Positions 1 to 11,516 of a DNA stretch of 64,000 nt are shown in pieces. Every line of letters starts with the position of its first letter. Position 1 is the stretch's first letter. The stretch covers positions 744,001-808,000 of the forward strand of contig BSBM01000190.1 of assembly GCA_027924585.1 (NCBI GenBank), read 5' to 3'. The notes below the pieces were generated by a model, which made no database searches, was not told the origin of the DNA, and saw only the letters and a program-made list of their open reading frames with translations. The translations under genes were made by a program, and so were the position numbers. The stretch is from Larix kaempferi (taxonomy: Eukaryota > Streptophyta > Pinopsida > Pinales > Pinaceae).

Positions 1-1261
1 CCCCATAAAGACACCTATGGGGGCCCCACCCTCAGAAGTAACCAGTTCTATTCAGTTATCCCCTAGGCATATACTACATGGCATTGATTCTTGGGGAACC
101 TTTCTTTGCGTTTGCAAGTTAACCCCCACTTCATCTTGGAAAGCGTCCCCCAACTCACTTAAAACCATGGGGACTCCACCCATCATCAAATTGGTCCCCC
201 AAGACACGCAAAATTGTGGGGATCCCACCCTTATTCTTTATGTACAAACAATTCCCCCATCACCTTCCATTGCGGGAACACCATATTATTTTTTCAGCAA
301 CCCATGGTCACCTTTGATCGTTGTATTTGAGTCTCAATATCTTTAGCAGTACATGTTTTTTCGGTCACCATTACTTCGTGTTTTGTGTCTCCATCAAAGC
401 CCTTTCATTTGCAATTTGCATCTGTTCATTTCAATATGTACCACTCCAAAAGGAAAGTTGTCGTCCACCCTCCCCATGTTTACATCGATCAAAGGAAGTT
501 ATGAGCCCCACGCTTATCAACTAGTCTTGTGTCAGGTCTGTCTGTCCACCAGTTGGTTACAACAGGATCTTGGTTCTCAAGGTAATACGTTAGTCTTATC
601 ATGTGCTTCAGCTCTCATTGATGTCAAAACACTTCATTCTGAGAGTTGCAGTAGTTGCACCTATACCTTGGGATCCCTTTCAATCACTATAAAGGGATCA
701 CCTCGAACTTGGTAGGGAGATTCATTAGTGCTCCCTAACTAACTAGCTTCCCCTATGCTCGACATCAAAACATCTATCACATCAAGGGAAACGTACATTT
801 GAATCTAGCAATGTTCATATTTACAAATCATGGTCGCAACTCATTTGGCATAGTGAAGCTCTCAGGCAGCTTCACCAACCATATTGGTCCCCTACCCCCG
901 TGGGATTATCATGGTCATCATCAGTACTCCTTCTTCAACATTCAGCAACAATTCTTGGGTCGTTTACTCAAACATGGCTTGAGTCTATCTTCATCCATGT
1001 CCCAACAGTATAGTCAAGTGACACCTTTTTTCCTCTATTATTGTATTCACATCGACAACTTTTCACAAGCATGGGTATGCCCGCCTCGTTTGTATAAATT
1101 CTTTACTACAACTCCAACAGTAGTCTCCAACAATATTTCCCCATGGGAGGACCATATTGTCCACATATGATTTTTCCTATAGAACAAGAGAGTAACACAA
1201 GAAAACATGATGCATTATCGGCTCTATAGTACCTTTCGAACCTCATACATCAGGGGGCATC
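1..1261 (+). other. non-coding 3' region of a decayed LTR element
   Basis: This stretch has no convincing protein. Its pyrimidine-rich, CCCC/GGGG-punctuated texture resembles 12839-15472. Both stretches end in a G-run (here CAGGGGGCATC) followed directly by TGTTAAC(A/G)CCTAAATTT. That is the arrangement of a polypurine tract followed by a 3' LTR, so I read this as the untranslated 3' part of a plus-strand gypsy-type element whose body lies left of the window. Short open frames here show no family similarity that I recognise. Confidence 0.4.
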
Positions 1262-1479
1262 TGTTAACGCCTAAATTTCGCACACATGCAACATTTCGGT
1301 AATTCTTCCAGTAAGGTGTCATAAACATAGATACTGTATCTCACCATAGACATCCTCAACAAATCCAAAAGAGAGCATGAGTCCAAAATTCCCAAGAACA
1401 TTCAAAACAAAAGGTCACGCGGTTGAACCATTTTTGACCCGCGCTATAGCGCAAGTTACCAGTTCAATGTCCGCTCGAT
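1262..1479 (+). repeat. truncated LTR start (TGTTAACGCC family)
   Basis: It begins TGTTAACGCCTAAATTTCG right after a G-rich tract and matches the start of the LTR at 15473 (TGTTAACACCTAAATTT). It is cut off near 1480, where an unrelated LTR sequence starts. The remainder of the LTR is not seen in the window. Confidence 0.45.
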
Positions 1480-1670
1480 ACTAGTGTGTAATCAACAAAT
1501 ATATAAGTAAACATTAATAAATATTAATAATAATAAAATAATAAAATAAAATAACATAATAAAATAACATTACATTGATTATAATTAATTAACTTGGACA
1601 CATCCCTTTGGTGAATAGTCACCATGTGAGCCTATTTATACGGGCTACACCATTCATTGTAAACATCATC
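1480..1670 (+). repeat. inverted partial LTR copy
   Basis: This is the reverse complement of the outer part of the LTRs at 1671-1965 and 3916-4200. It starts TGTGTAATCAACAAATATAT, while the right LTR ends in the complementary ATATTTGTTCATTACACA. It ends where the oppositely oriented left LTR begins. The pair forms an imperfect inverted repeat with arms of about 190 bp around a loop of about 105 bp. Confidence 0.75.
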
Positions 1671-1965
1671 TTTTACAACATATCTGGTTGTACTCGAAAC
1701 TATCCAAATGGATAAGTCACCCAATTGATAATAATTCCATAGTAAAAATATAATTTTTGAATAATTGATAAAAATATATAAAAGATGGTGTTTACAATGA
1801 ATGGTGTAGCCCATATAAATAGGTTCACATGGCGTCTATTCACCAAAGGGATGTGTCCCTTAATTAATTATAATCAATGTAATGTTATTTTATTATGTTA
1901 TGTTATTTTATTATTATATTATTATTAATATTTATTAATGTTTACTTATCTATTTTTTCATTGCA
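1671..1965 (-). repeat. 3' LTR of the 1671-4200 element
   Basis: Direct repeat of 3916-4200. Shared landmarks include the CTATCTGGTTGTACT stretch, AGATGGTGTTTACAATGAATG and the AT-rich tail with TTATTATGTTATGTTATTTT. The terminal TG is degraded to TT. Confidence 0.75.
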
Positions 1966-1993
1966 TTGTCTCTCTCTTAGATATGCTTTGTCC

Positions 1994-2862
1994 TCAAAGC
2001 ATAATTATGGACGACTTTTTCGAATGTTCTTGCTCGTAACGTTTTTTTTTGTGATCTTTTGAAATTATAACTTTGATACTTGAAAAAACAAGGCGATATA
2101 ATTTATGAATTCCTGAACTGAGATGTTTAATTTCCTGGGAAGTGATCCATCCGAGATTTACCTTCATCGAAGTTGTTTTATGGTTGATCGTTGGAAAAGA
2201 ACTTCTCATTTTTTGTTCCCAAACAATTTGAAAATTTTGTTTTTTCTCTCCCTCAAAGGTAGTTAGTTTGTTTACAGGAGTAGTTTTGTTTATTTTCCTC
2301 TTGATTTTGTCGTCGAGCATAATGACTCTTATGATTAGGATGGTGATAAGGTACTTGAATTACTTGCGGAGTGTTTGTAGAGACTTCAACTTTTTGTGTT
2401 TCTGGCGATTCATTGTCTGACAATAATTCAATTGAGCATGTTTTTGTTGCTTGTTTCTCAACTTGAATTTGTTTTCCTGAGAGTCTGGACACTTCCTTCT
2501 GGATTTTCTCTAGTTTTTTGTCTAATAGAGTGTTATTACTCTGAATCTTTTCAAACCTTTCTTCTTGCAACTTTTTGTCCTCTTTTAACTTCTTGATGTG
2601 CTCTTCTAGTTCTTTATTAAGATTTCTCAGGATATTATTTTATTCTTGCTTATTTAGTATTTTTCCTTCGAAATCTTCTTTAGAATGTTTTGTCTTCCAA
2701 ATATTTTTCAATTTCTTGATCTTTATGAGTCTTGTTATGATTTTTTATTCAAATATCTCTTATGTACTGCTTGATAACATGTTATTGATTTTCGAAATTT
2801 CCAACTTGTGCGTCTTCTTAGTGTTGTCATATTTCTGTTGGATTTCTTTCTTCTGTTGCTGA
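1994..2862 (-). pseudogene. degenerate charged/coiled-coil coding remnant
   Basis: Two overlapping minus-strand frames (2570-2253 and 2320-1994) read as Lys/Glu/Gln-rich protein. The first begins with a heptad-like EERFEKIQSNNTLLDKKLEK stretch and then a Ser/Glu/Thr-rich linker. The second is Lys/Ser-rich. Upstream (2862-2575) no long frame is left on this strand. Overlap in different frames suggests a frameshifted former gag-like ORF of the enclosing element. I do not recognise the family. Confidence 0.3.
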
Positions 2863-2879
2863 TGTCGACATATCTATGA

Positions 2880-3257
2880 TTATAGACTTTCTAAATTTCT
2901 TTGGACTTGTGCGAATTCATTATCTTTGTCCATGATGAGTTTGTTTAAACATTGTATCTCTTCTTCTAATTCTTCATAGCTTCCATATGTTGATTCTTCG
3001 ACTATATTTTGTGATGGGGGAATTATCACTGATAGATCTTGTATCGTTATTTTCTTCTTCTCAGGGAAGAATGTCATGAACTTATTTTTTGCATTGAAGG
3101 TGAATGTTACCAATGTTTCCAGCCAGTAATTATAACCTAGAATTATATTGATGAGATTGTCGTCTATAGCTACAACAGTGAATTGGGACGCAAAATTATA
3201 ATCATCGATCTGTAAATGTAATTCGTTTTTTTGATCTTTGTTAAACTCATTCTTCAC
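2880..3257 (-). pseudogene. possible retroelement protease-like fragment
   Basis: An open frame of about 125 codons. A segment around residues 28-70 reads VVAIDDNLINIILGYNYWLE and then an FxFNAKNKFMTFF-like strand and KKKITIQDLSV. This recalls the C-terminal half of retroviral-type proteases (ILG-x-x-W-L followed by a basic beta strand). No DTG/DSG catalytic triad is visible. The C-terminal third (EELEEEIQCLNKLIMDKDNE) looks coiled-coil. It lies inside the 1671-4200 LTR element. The protease reading is an inference from motif shape only and could be wrong. Confidence 0.3.
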
Positions 3258-3915
3258 TATAATTTATTTTGGAACCTTTTTTTTTATTAGAAACATAAAC
3301 ATTAATAAAAATTTATTTATTTCCTGGACAAAAAGCGATGGCAATTGGACATTCATCAAATATCCCATAAAATTTCATCATTGCCACAAGCACTTTCGAT
3401 GGAACCTCGATGAAACTTTTTTTCTCGGGAGTAATATTTGTTTCTTCCATTTTGATATTTTTTCCCTTAATACTTATTCGACAATAAAGGGTCTTCGACT
3501 TCTCTTCTTCTTAAAAATTATTTAATACTTTAATACTTAAAAATTTCTAAATATGGGATCTTTTATTCTATGACTCGGTGTTGTTGATGCAGAAAATCCA
3601 CTGTTCTGATCCAAATTCTGACTGCACCAGTGACTTCGGCTCAAAAAAACGGTGAATAATGACTATACACACTGCCACCTTCATCTCACAACTAGCCACA
3701 ATAGTCTTTTCCTTTTTTGATGGGATCTTCTTCCTTCTTCTCTTTTTTTTACTTCTTCCTTTTTCTTTTTTCTTTTTTTTTACTTCTTCCTTTTTTTTAC
3801 TTTATTTTCTTCTTTTACTTGGTCAAAGACCACAATTTTAGGGAATCCCTAGGATAATGGTTAAAAACCACAATATGGCCAAAGGCCTGGATCATGAACG
3901 TAACTTTGACACCAA

Positions 3916-4200
3916 TGTTACAACCTATCTGGTTGTACTTGAAACTATCCAAATGGATAAGTCACCCAATTGATAATAATTCCATAGTAAAAATATAATT
4001 GTTGAATAATTGATCGAATATATAAAAGATGGTGTTTACAATGAATGGTGTAGCCCGTATAAATAGGATCACATGGTGACTATTCACCAAAGGGATGTGT
4101 CCCTTAATTAATTATAATCAATATAATATTATTTTATTATGTTATGTTATTTTATTATTAATATTTATTAATGTTTACTTATATATTTGTTCATTACACA
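3916..4200 (-). repeat. 5' LTR of the 1671-4200 element
   Basis: On the plus strand it starts TGTTACAACC and ends CATTACACA. It is the direct repeat of 1671-1965. The PBS-like sequence (plus strand ACTTTGACACCAA) adjoins its inner edge, which fixes the minus orientation. Confidence 0.75.
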
Positions 4201-4954
4201 GTGCGACTATTCCTTCCATAGTTGTGCTACTGTCAAAATCATGGGACCAACTACTTCCCGCAGTGCATTGAAGGCTCCATCACCTCCAAGAACTCAAATT
4301 CGGCTCCTCACACACTTGGTGGCATTAAATAGACCCCTTGGTGTACTTTGGAACTAGTTCATGGAGGATATGATTTCACATTTGGATCTAGTTGTTTGTT
4401 GGCCTCCTCTTGGCCTATTTAAGGTTCAGCCATTGGCACACATTTTGTAGAGATAAATCTAGAGCAAGGTTATCCTGATGGATTTTTTTGGAGCTTCCTC
4501 ATATCCCACCTCTTCCTACCATTATGAGCATTCACAATATCCCTTGCCACCTTCCTTCAAGGGGAAAGAGTTCCTCTCCATTGTTCTATCATTTCTTAGC
4601 ATATAGTTTGGACAAAAAAGGCCTCCCTAAGGGATATTGTTGGCTTCCCTTGAATCCCACACCTCCTAGGTGTTGTACAGCTTGACCATTGGGAAATACA
4701 AAAGTGGTTTGGCATATCTTCGATTGTTATTGGAGTTTGCATTCTCCCCCCATTTATTTTTATTTTTCATTTTATCTATTTTTCTATGTTTTATGTGAAT
4801 TGCACTAATAATCTCTTGCAGGATCACTTGGAGGACAACCAAAACACCCCACAGGGGCTCTAAGGACTAAGGCCTTGCTACAGCCTACAAGGCCTAGCCC
4901 CTTACCAAGTGGAAGAGTGCACACTTGTGAAATTTTTTCCACAACAGTAATTAA
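4201..4954 (+). other. leader-like region of the gypsy relic
   Basis: No recognisable coding. It sits between the small LTR element and the gag relic and is probably the decayed 5' untranslated or LTR part of the 4955-6609 element. No PBS or LTR edge could be placed. Confidence 0.3.
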
Positions 4955-5546
4955 TGCATCTTTATATTTAGAACTTGATCAATTTGTATGGTACCAATGG
5001 CTTTATGACCATTAAAAAGACTCTATTGTCTCTTTGTCTATATTTATGGATGAATTGATAGAACATTTTGGGCATATTAATATCAACAACTTATTTAGCC
5101 AATTGATAAATCTCAAGCAAAGAGGTCCAATTATGGAGCACGTTACGCAATTTCAAAAGTTGAGTCTTACAGTAAATAACATTCAAGAGGAATAATTTGT
5201 TGGATCTGTTTATGGGCACTTTAAAGGAGATAATTCAACATGATATAGGTATCTTTGAACCTAAATCATTGGAGAAATATTTTAGTTTGGCAAGGAAAAT
5301 TGAAAGTAAAAATATGGCTACTAGAAAGGTTTCTACTAACACTTATAGAGAAGGAAATGCGCCCCCCCCCCCCAAACCTCGCATAACCAAAATGGTTGAT
5401 TCTTCAACAAGTGGAGGAAAGAAGAGAAAAGGTATTATGTTTGAATTGTGACATCAAGTTTAGTAAGGTGCATAAGTGCAGTGAGAAGAAAATTTTCTAC
5501 ATAGATTGTGAAGAAGAAGAATATCCAAAATTGGAACAATCTTAAG
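4955..5546 (+). pseudogene. Ty3/gypsy gag remnant
   Basis: Frame-broken gag. Readable blocks in order are a WYQWLYDH-like capsid segment near 4990, an MDELIEHFG segment near 5050, LFMGTLKEIIQHDIGIFEPK at 5200-5265 and an ARKIESKNMATRKVST segment. A decayed zinc knuckle follows (C...KVHKCSEKKIFYIDCEEEE, near 5450-5520). This order is typical of plant gypsy Gag of the LFMGTLK type. A 14-nt poly-C run near 5360 (coding Pro) and several stops and frameshifts show long decay. Protease follows directly. Confidence 0.75.
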
Positions 5547-5574
5547 AAGTAGAACTAGAAGATACTACTCCAAC

Positions 5575-6609
5575 AATATATTTTCATTTATTGGATGGAA
5601 TTAACACTACTCAAACACTCAAGATAAAAGGATATATAAAAAAGAAAAAGGTAATAGTGTTTATTGATTATGGTAGTACCCATAACTTCATTAATTGCAA
5701 ATTAGCCAAATTTCTCAATTACCTTATATATCCAACACCAGAGTTTCAAGAAATGATTGTAGAGTGAGGTACCATAAATTGTTCATGGAAATGACATAGT
5801 ATTAATATCACTATGGGGGAGTATTTATGTGATAGTCCAATGATTTCTATAAAAATGGGTGGTTTTGATGTTATATTAGGGGTTTAATGGTTACAATCAC
5901 TAGGAACAATCGATCTTAATTTCCAAGAACTTTCCATGAGATTATCCTCAAAAAGCAAGGAAATTGAACTCATAGGTATTATAGGGAAACCCTCTATAAT
6001 GATAAGCTCTAACAACATGACAAAATTTCTAAAAAAGGGACACCATGGTGTAATTCACAATTACGCTCACTAGATTTTAAAGCATTAACGATAATTCCAA
6101 GGTATTTATAAAGTTTCCTAAAGGTATTCCACCTACTCAAGATCATGACCATGCTATTCACTTGCAACCAAGACGTGTATTGCCTAACATTAGACCCTAT
6201 AGGTACCCATATTCAAAAAAGAGTGATATTGAGAACATGGTTCAATAAATTTTAGATGGAAACATCATTCAACTTAGACAAAGTGCTTTCTCTGCAACAA
6301 TGGTGATGGTTCACAAAAGGTTCATGGAATACGTGTCCATATTATAGAGAGATTAAAAAATTGACCATTAAAGATAAGTTTCATATTCTTATCATTGATG
6401 AATTTTAGGTTGCAATTTTCTTTACAAAGTTGGAACTCTATTCTAAATATCATGAAATTGGAATGAGACAAGAAGACATTCCAAAAATCGTATTTAGAAC
6501 ACATGAAGTTCATTATGAATTTTTGGTGATGCCATTTGGACTTACCAATGCACCTTCCACATTTGAAAGCTTGATGGATTATATTTTTAAATCCTTCCTC
6601 AAAAAAAAA
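5575..6609 (+). pseudogene. Ty3/gypsy protease-RT remnant, cut inside RT
   Basis: Protease: residues KKKVIVFIDYGSTHNFINCK near 5640-5700 give the catalytic triplet as DYG rather than D(S/T)G, so it is probably dead. RT blocks follow with frameshifts: the primer-grip region IHLQPRRVLPNIRPYRYPY-like near 6155-6210, an SGYHQI-like segment degraded near 6450, and [20 protein letters not shown] near 6500-6550. The sequence stops being RT at about 6609, before the YxDD motif. RNase H and integrase are absent. The break coincides with the possible LTR starting at 6611. Confidence 0.8.
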
Positions 6610-6610
6610 T

Positions 6611-8789
6611 TGTTATGCCAGCTTCCATCAACAACAGCCCTTTCATTTTGTAAAAATGAATGTGTCCCCACCTTACACTTGCTCAACAAATTTATGTTCA
6701 ATGACAATTTGTCATGTACCATTTACACTCTAGGTTGTTTTATTCACTGAGTTTTTTTTATTTTATCATTGTTATATTTTTTTGGTTGGATTTTATTAAT
6801 CACTCGTTGCATCTTGATTGTTGGAATGTAGGTTGCATAAGACTTGATTCATGGACATTTATAGTATATAATCGCTATTCATCTTTGGATTCTATGACTA
6901 AAATCATGGAATCCAAAGATTAAGAATATCGTATCTCTTGAATTGTTGATTGATTTTGTATACACATTATTGTAGTTATGTAGCCTGGTTGGAATGCTCT
7001 CATTATTTTGCTTATTAATAATTTTATGAGAATATGAGAAAGAAGATGATGCCATTTTTATCTGTATATTGGTGAGCTGCTAATAAGGTTAGTTTAACAT
7101 TATTTGATTTAATTTACTAAATCTGTGGTTTTTCATTTTACGCATTCAACTTATATTGAGGAGACTTTTATGATTTCCATGGTATCAATCATTAGGCTCT
7201 CTATGTGGAACTCAATATTCAATATCATGGTCACCCCTAGCTGCATTTGATTTTGTCACAATTTCATCAAGTTTATCTGGGATTAGTAAAATTATTAAAT
7301 TGGTTTGATCTTATGTTATTTTCACCTTGGTATTGTTTAAATAATTTTTATTATATGTTATATATCTATAATTTAATTTTACCAAGTGTTTTCCCAGTGA
7401 TCGAACTAAATTAACCCTAGTAATCATATCTTAAGGGGTACCTTTCTCATTTCCAATGTATGAAGCATCACGCTTATGCCTAATCCCTAGCGCATGCACA
7501 AAACTTGGACATTTGATCGTTTATGCTAATCCTTCGAAGGTGATGGGCATAACCTATTTTGAGATGCGAATAATTTGCTGGAATTACAAAAAAACATCAT
7601 GATAATAATTGTATGCATTTAACCTAGGGTTACTTTGCCCAACTACCCTCACACGTATAGACGCCAATTCAACTTTGAGAATGATCAAAATTGTGAAAAA
7701 GTGGGTTGGGTATTTTGGACCCGGTGTAGTCTATATTTTTGAAATATAATACAGACTTATTTTATGCATGATGTTTTTGGTGTATGTGTATAAGAATGTC
7801 TTCACCTACAGGTATACCTGAAATGGTTATGCTTATTTATTTTTGTTACTATATTTTTTGACTTTGTGGCCCAAGTTGTGACTGAGTTTTCTTGTATGGT
7901 TTCAAAGTTATAATGTTATTTTTTTCATTTTGAATTGTCATTCAAGTTGAAATAACAATTTTATATAAAGGTTTGTATCGATCCATATTTTGTTATATAA
8001 ATTTCTATTTTGCATTATATAGGAGGATTTATTCAATTTCATCATGATTGTCATCTACAGAATATAGGATTAGTTCTTTCCTATTTTATCACTTGTATTT
8101 TTCTTTGATAATAAAAAAATTGTATTCTGTTGGTTTAGGAATTATTACATGTATCTTTTTATGCAGAATTGAAATTAAAAAATATAACCTATCTTTGATC
8201 ACAAATTAAGGTTGTCTTTAGATCATATTTTGACTGAGTTTCTTTCTACCTGAGGAGAGGTTTGAAGTTTGATAGATATTGTTTATTTTCTTGATGAAAG
8301 TGAATGTTTTCAACTATAACAGGAAAATAAAAAAGATTTCACTTATTAACAGGTTAATATCTTTTTATCCGATAATCTTTTATACTCGGCCAAGTTGTAG
8401 TGTGTGTTAGATAGATTGTTTGGTGTGTTTTGTTTTTTGTAACCTTAGTATAGTGTTTTGGTTATTTAATAATTAGTTTAATTTATTTAAAGTTCATATA
8501 TTTTGTTTAAATTTATTATTTATTAATTTCTATTTAAACATAGGTCTCCCTTGGGACTCACTGGGCTAATTCTTCATGTAGATTTGTACACATTGTATAT
8601 ACTTGTAGTTAGTCTCTTTTATTTTGTTTTAGTTATCATCAATTAGAATACGCTTAGTGTTTAGTCAGATAACGGAGCCATAAAATCCATTGGGTCCAAC
8701 TACTTTAAATGGTTAAGGGTTGCTAAATACCCTTGGATCGGGCTGTCACACCCTTGTTGACCAAGGTGCACATTATTTGGGTCAACAAA
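6611..8789 (+). repeat. possible long 5' LTR of the 8790-12838 gypsy element
   Basis: The sequence abruptly stops being RT at 6609. A TG...CA interval then runs to 8789 (…GGGTCAACA), one base before a PBS-like TGGCGCTAGAAGGGGGGCC. The roughly 2.2-kb length fits the long LTRs of Tat-type gypsy elements. No partner LTR is present in the window, so the left boundary is an inference. The interval is AT-rich with no coding. Confidence 0.4.
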
Positions 8790-8790
8790 A

Positions 8791-8809
8791 TGGCGCTAGA
8801 AGGGGGGCC
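8791..8809 (+). other. primer-binding site (PBS) of the Tat-like gypsy element
   Basis: TGGCGCTAGAAGGGGGGCC follows the LTR-like end CAACA after one base. TGGCGC with a following G-rich run is the PBS style of Tat/Athila-type gypsy elements (non-Met tRNA). The exact tRNA cannot be assigned here. Confidence 0.55.
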
Positions 8810-9467
8810 TGTCGCGACTTAATGGATAAACATAATCATAGAAAACCTCCTCCCACTCGCTCTCCTATGGTAACTCACGGTTGTTCCAACATTCTCGTTT
8901 CATCGACCTCCGCGACCAAATCTCAACTTGATCCCATTCACACACCACTCCCACGGTCCACGCGTCCTCAGAACGATCTCGTTCTCTCCACCCCTTTACC
9001 TATCGATCCGTAATTTCAAGAAATCATTAAGAGTTCGCATCAGGTTCTGGATAGGACTCAGTATTGCTTAGAGAGAATCTGGGAAATACATGTAATATTA
9101 TTGAATCATCGTAAAAAAAAACATAGAAACTACTTCATGAATTGTCACTGATCCATTGGACATCCCATTTGTGAAATACTTCTTGTGGTTACGTAACCTG
9201 AATCCAAGATTACATGATACCCTAACAAAACAAATTGAGCCTAATCCTAGTTTTGAATTAGGAGAGCATTCAAATCATACTGAATCCCCTCTTGGAAAAA
9301 CTTTATAACCTATTCTCCCTCAGCTGATTTTTGGATTAGGCGGGCTAAGGAAACCACCTTCACCACTTGAAACTCCTTCGGAATCCTCTTCTGAAAGTTC
9401 ATATGAGGAAAAATCTTCGAAAGGAGGAGCTAACCAAGAGGGAAACAAAACTCCTAATCAACCACAC
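8810..9467 (+). other. leader of the Tat-like gypsy element
   Basis: Region between PBS and gag with no confident protein. The part before gag (about 9300-9467) reads as Ser/Glu-rich codons in the gag frame, so Gag may have started further upstream. Confidence 0.35.
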
Positions 9468-10640
9468 ATGGCTGCCAATCAAAATAACAATCAGAAGTCC
9501 CTTTGGCTAAGCCAAGATGTAGTGACCATACCTAGCCCACAACATAATCTCCCTAAGAATCTAGAAAAATGGCTCCCTAAGTTTGATCCAGCTAATAAGA
9601 AGCAAGTTGATGATCACATTAAACATTTTATGCTGGCTATCCAAATTAGAAATGTTGTTAATGAGGATGTATTTTGTAGGCTCTTCCCTTATACTTTCGA
9701 AGGAGAATCCTCAACCTAGTATTTTGCTCAACCGGCAAGGAGTGTTACTTCATGGAATTAGTTTGAAATGGTTTTCCTAGGAAAATTTGGGGATGATAAA
9801 ACCCCCGAGGTCCTAATCATGGAATTGGATAGAATGAAAATGGACCAAAAGGAAAGAATTAAGGACTTCAACCAGAGGTTACTTATCTTAAAAAATAAAA
9901 TCCCCATTGATTCCATTCCTTTCGAACAACTGATTATAGCATATTATGTGAAATTGTTTCCTCTTACCATTTCTATGTGGTTCAAAAGATCAAGAAAGTC
10001 TACGTTACAAGACACTTTTAATGAGGCCATATTAATTGAGAAAGATATTTTTCACCTCAAAGACAATTATTCTATTGACAATGACCAAGCTTCTTCTTCT
10101 CAAAATAAGCCTATTCTCCCACCCAAGATTCCCACTACAAGAAAGGATCAAGATGCTCTTGACCTTGAAAGTTTGCAAAAACTGTCAAATGAGGTTGTTG
10201 ATATGAAAAGGAATTCAAGAGAGGGAACAACTAATCAGGGCTATTTTAAGTTCCCGCCTAGAAAAACACCTAAAAAGTTTCCCAATAAGTCTAACCCTCC
10301 ACCTCAAGGTCTAAACATTGAAGATCTGAGCAATCCTTTTCAAACAATAATCATTGGAATTGAATCTAATGCTGTTGATAAACAACCTGAAACCTCCAAG
10401 TAGCTTGAAGATGAACATGGAGAAATTACATATGAGGATGAGGATCGACCTCCTCCAACTACAGGACTTTTTTCTAATATAACTAAAGATGTTGCAGAAA
10501 TTACAAGTTGTTTTTTGCAAATCAACATTCTTATAAAACTCATATAAAGGCCCAAAACAGTAATCAGAACCCTGCTAGATTTGTTCAACCTAAAAATACA
10601 AATATGAATTTGAATAAATAGTCTGAATTATCAAAAACCT
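9468..10640 (+). pseudogene. Tat-like gypsy gag
   Basis: One frame with isolated stops. Block 1 (9468-9719) has LPKNLEKWLPKFDPANKKQ and a capsid N-terminal half. TAG codons follow at 9717 and about 9765, in positions where Trp and Gln would fit the gag fold. Block 2 (9768-10403) continues with FLGKFGDDKTP, MDQKERIKDFNQRLLILKNK and a capsid C-terminal half. It ends in a basic/Pro-rich tail, then another TAG and an acidic stretch. No CCHC zinc knuckle is visible, which is common in this clade but could also reflect loss. Protease follows downstream in the same frame. Confidence 0.7.
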
Positions 10641-10763
10641 TATTTGTTTCAAATTTAGATTATGCTCCTATAGAAGATTTGAAAAGGTTGAAACCAAATA
10701 TATCTTTTTATGAGATGCTAAAAATTCCTTTTATTCAACAGAAAATTTTCCAGGACTTTACTA

Positions 10764-11423
10764 ATGTCTAGGGGAAAAAGACTCTTGATGAAAATCAAAC
10801 AAGTAATTCCAGCACAACTGCTCCAATTACTGAATATTCTCAAGCAAATCAAACTTCCCTTGAATCCTCCACACAAGGTAAAAAATATGGTGTCCCTCCA
10901 TTTTTGTTGGGCATTCAAAAATTTTAATAAAAATGTCCATAATTGCATGGTAGATAGTGGATCCTCTTCCAATGTTATGTCATTATCAATCTGTAAGAAA
11001 ATCAATGGCGATATGAATCCCTCTCAATCTAAAGTTGTACAACTTGATATATCAAATGTTAGAATTATAGGGGAGTTAAAGGATGTTTGTATGATATTAT
11101 CTTCTTACCCGAGAGTTCACCAGACAATTTATATAGTGGTAGCTGATATACCAAAAGCCTCTAAGTTGGTTTTGAGTCGAGAGTGGTCCCAAAACTTAAA
11201 TGGATATTTTTTGACAAATTGGTCTCATTTGTGGCTGCCACAAAATGGTAGGACAAATAAGATTAGGGTCGATAGAGAACGCTATATAAAACACATGGTA
11301 ATAGAGCTTAATGACCCTAACGAATGTATTTTATATATAGACTATACAACAACTAATTGTGGTGTGGATTCTTGTTTTGGTAACTTTTCTGCTGAAATTT
11401 CTGAATTCTCTAATTCTGAATAG
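10764..11423 (+). pseudogene. gypsy aspartic protease
   Basis: A 219-codon open frame. The catalytic site is intact as CMVDSGSSSNVMS (residues about 62-74). A beta-rich segment follows (VRIIGELKDVCMILSSYP) with a family-typical KLVLSREW motif, here in place of the usual LLGREW-like loop. It lies in the same frame as the upstream gag and the downstream extra RNase H, so it was part of one polyprotein. I call it a pseudogene because both sides end in stops. Confidence 0.7.
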
Positions 11424-11516
11424 CAATCTCAATTATCGTGTTGTACCAAAATGGTTACACCACAAGCCGTTGTTATTGATCTAAATATTCTACATAGTGA
11501 GTTGGATAATTAATGT

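Larger units (their letters stand above)
1671..4200 (-). mobile_element. small minus-strand LTR element, coding-poor
   Basis: Two direct LTRs (1671-1965 and 3916-4200) enclose about 1.95 kb. Read on the minus strand, the LTR end ...GGTTGTAACA is followed by TTGGTGTCAAAGT at about 3903-3915, close to the initiator-Met PBS TGGTATCAGAGC. A purine-rich tract (plus strand TTGTCTCTCTCTTAG, about 1966-1980) precedes the 3' LTR. No RT, RNase H or integrase is readable, so the element is non-autonomous or gutted. I see no target-site duplication. The left edge carries the inverted LTR piece 1480-1670. A pyrimidine tract of about 100 bp lies at 3720-3830. Confidence 0.7.

Noticed and set aside
17-1170. 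Several open frames of 100-120 codons in the first 1.2 kb
   Set aside because: They overlap in different frames, have no family similarity, and lie in sequence that ends in a polypurine tract and LTR start. They look like chance frames in a 3' UTR.
2880-3257. Integrated plant pararetrovirus segment
   Set aside because: The protease-like and coiled-coil texture could suggest it, but there is no movement protein, coat zinc finger or RT, and the piece sits between LTRs.
1480-4200. DNA transposon with terminal inverted repeats
   Set aside because: The outer ends are inverted copies, but direct LTRs, a PBS-like site and a polypurine tract show an LTR element with an added inverted LTR piece. No transposase or TSD is seen.
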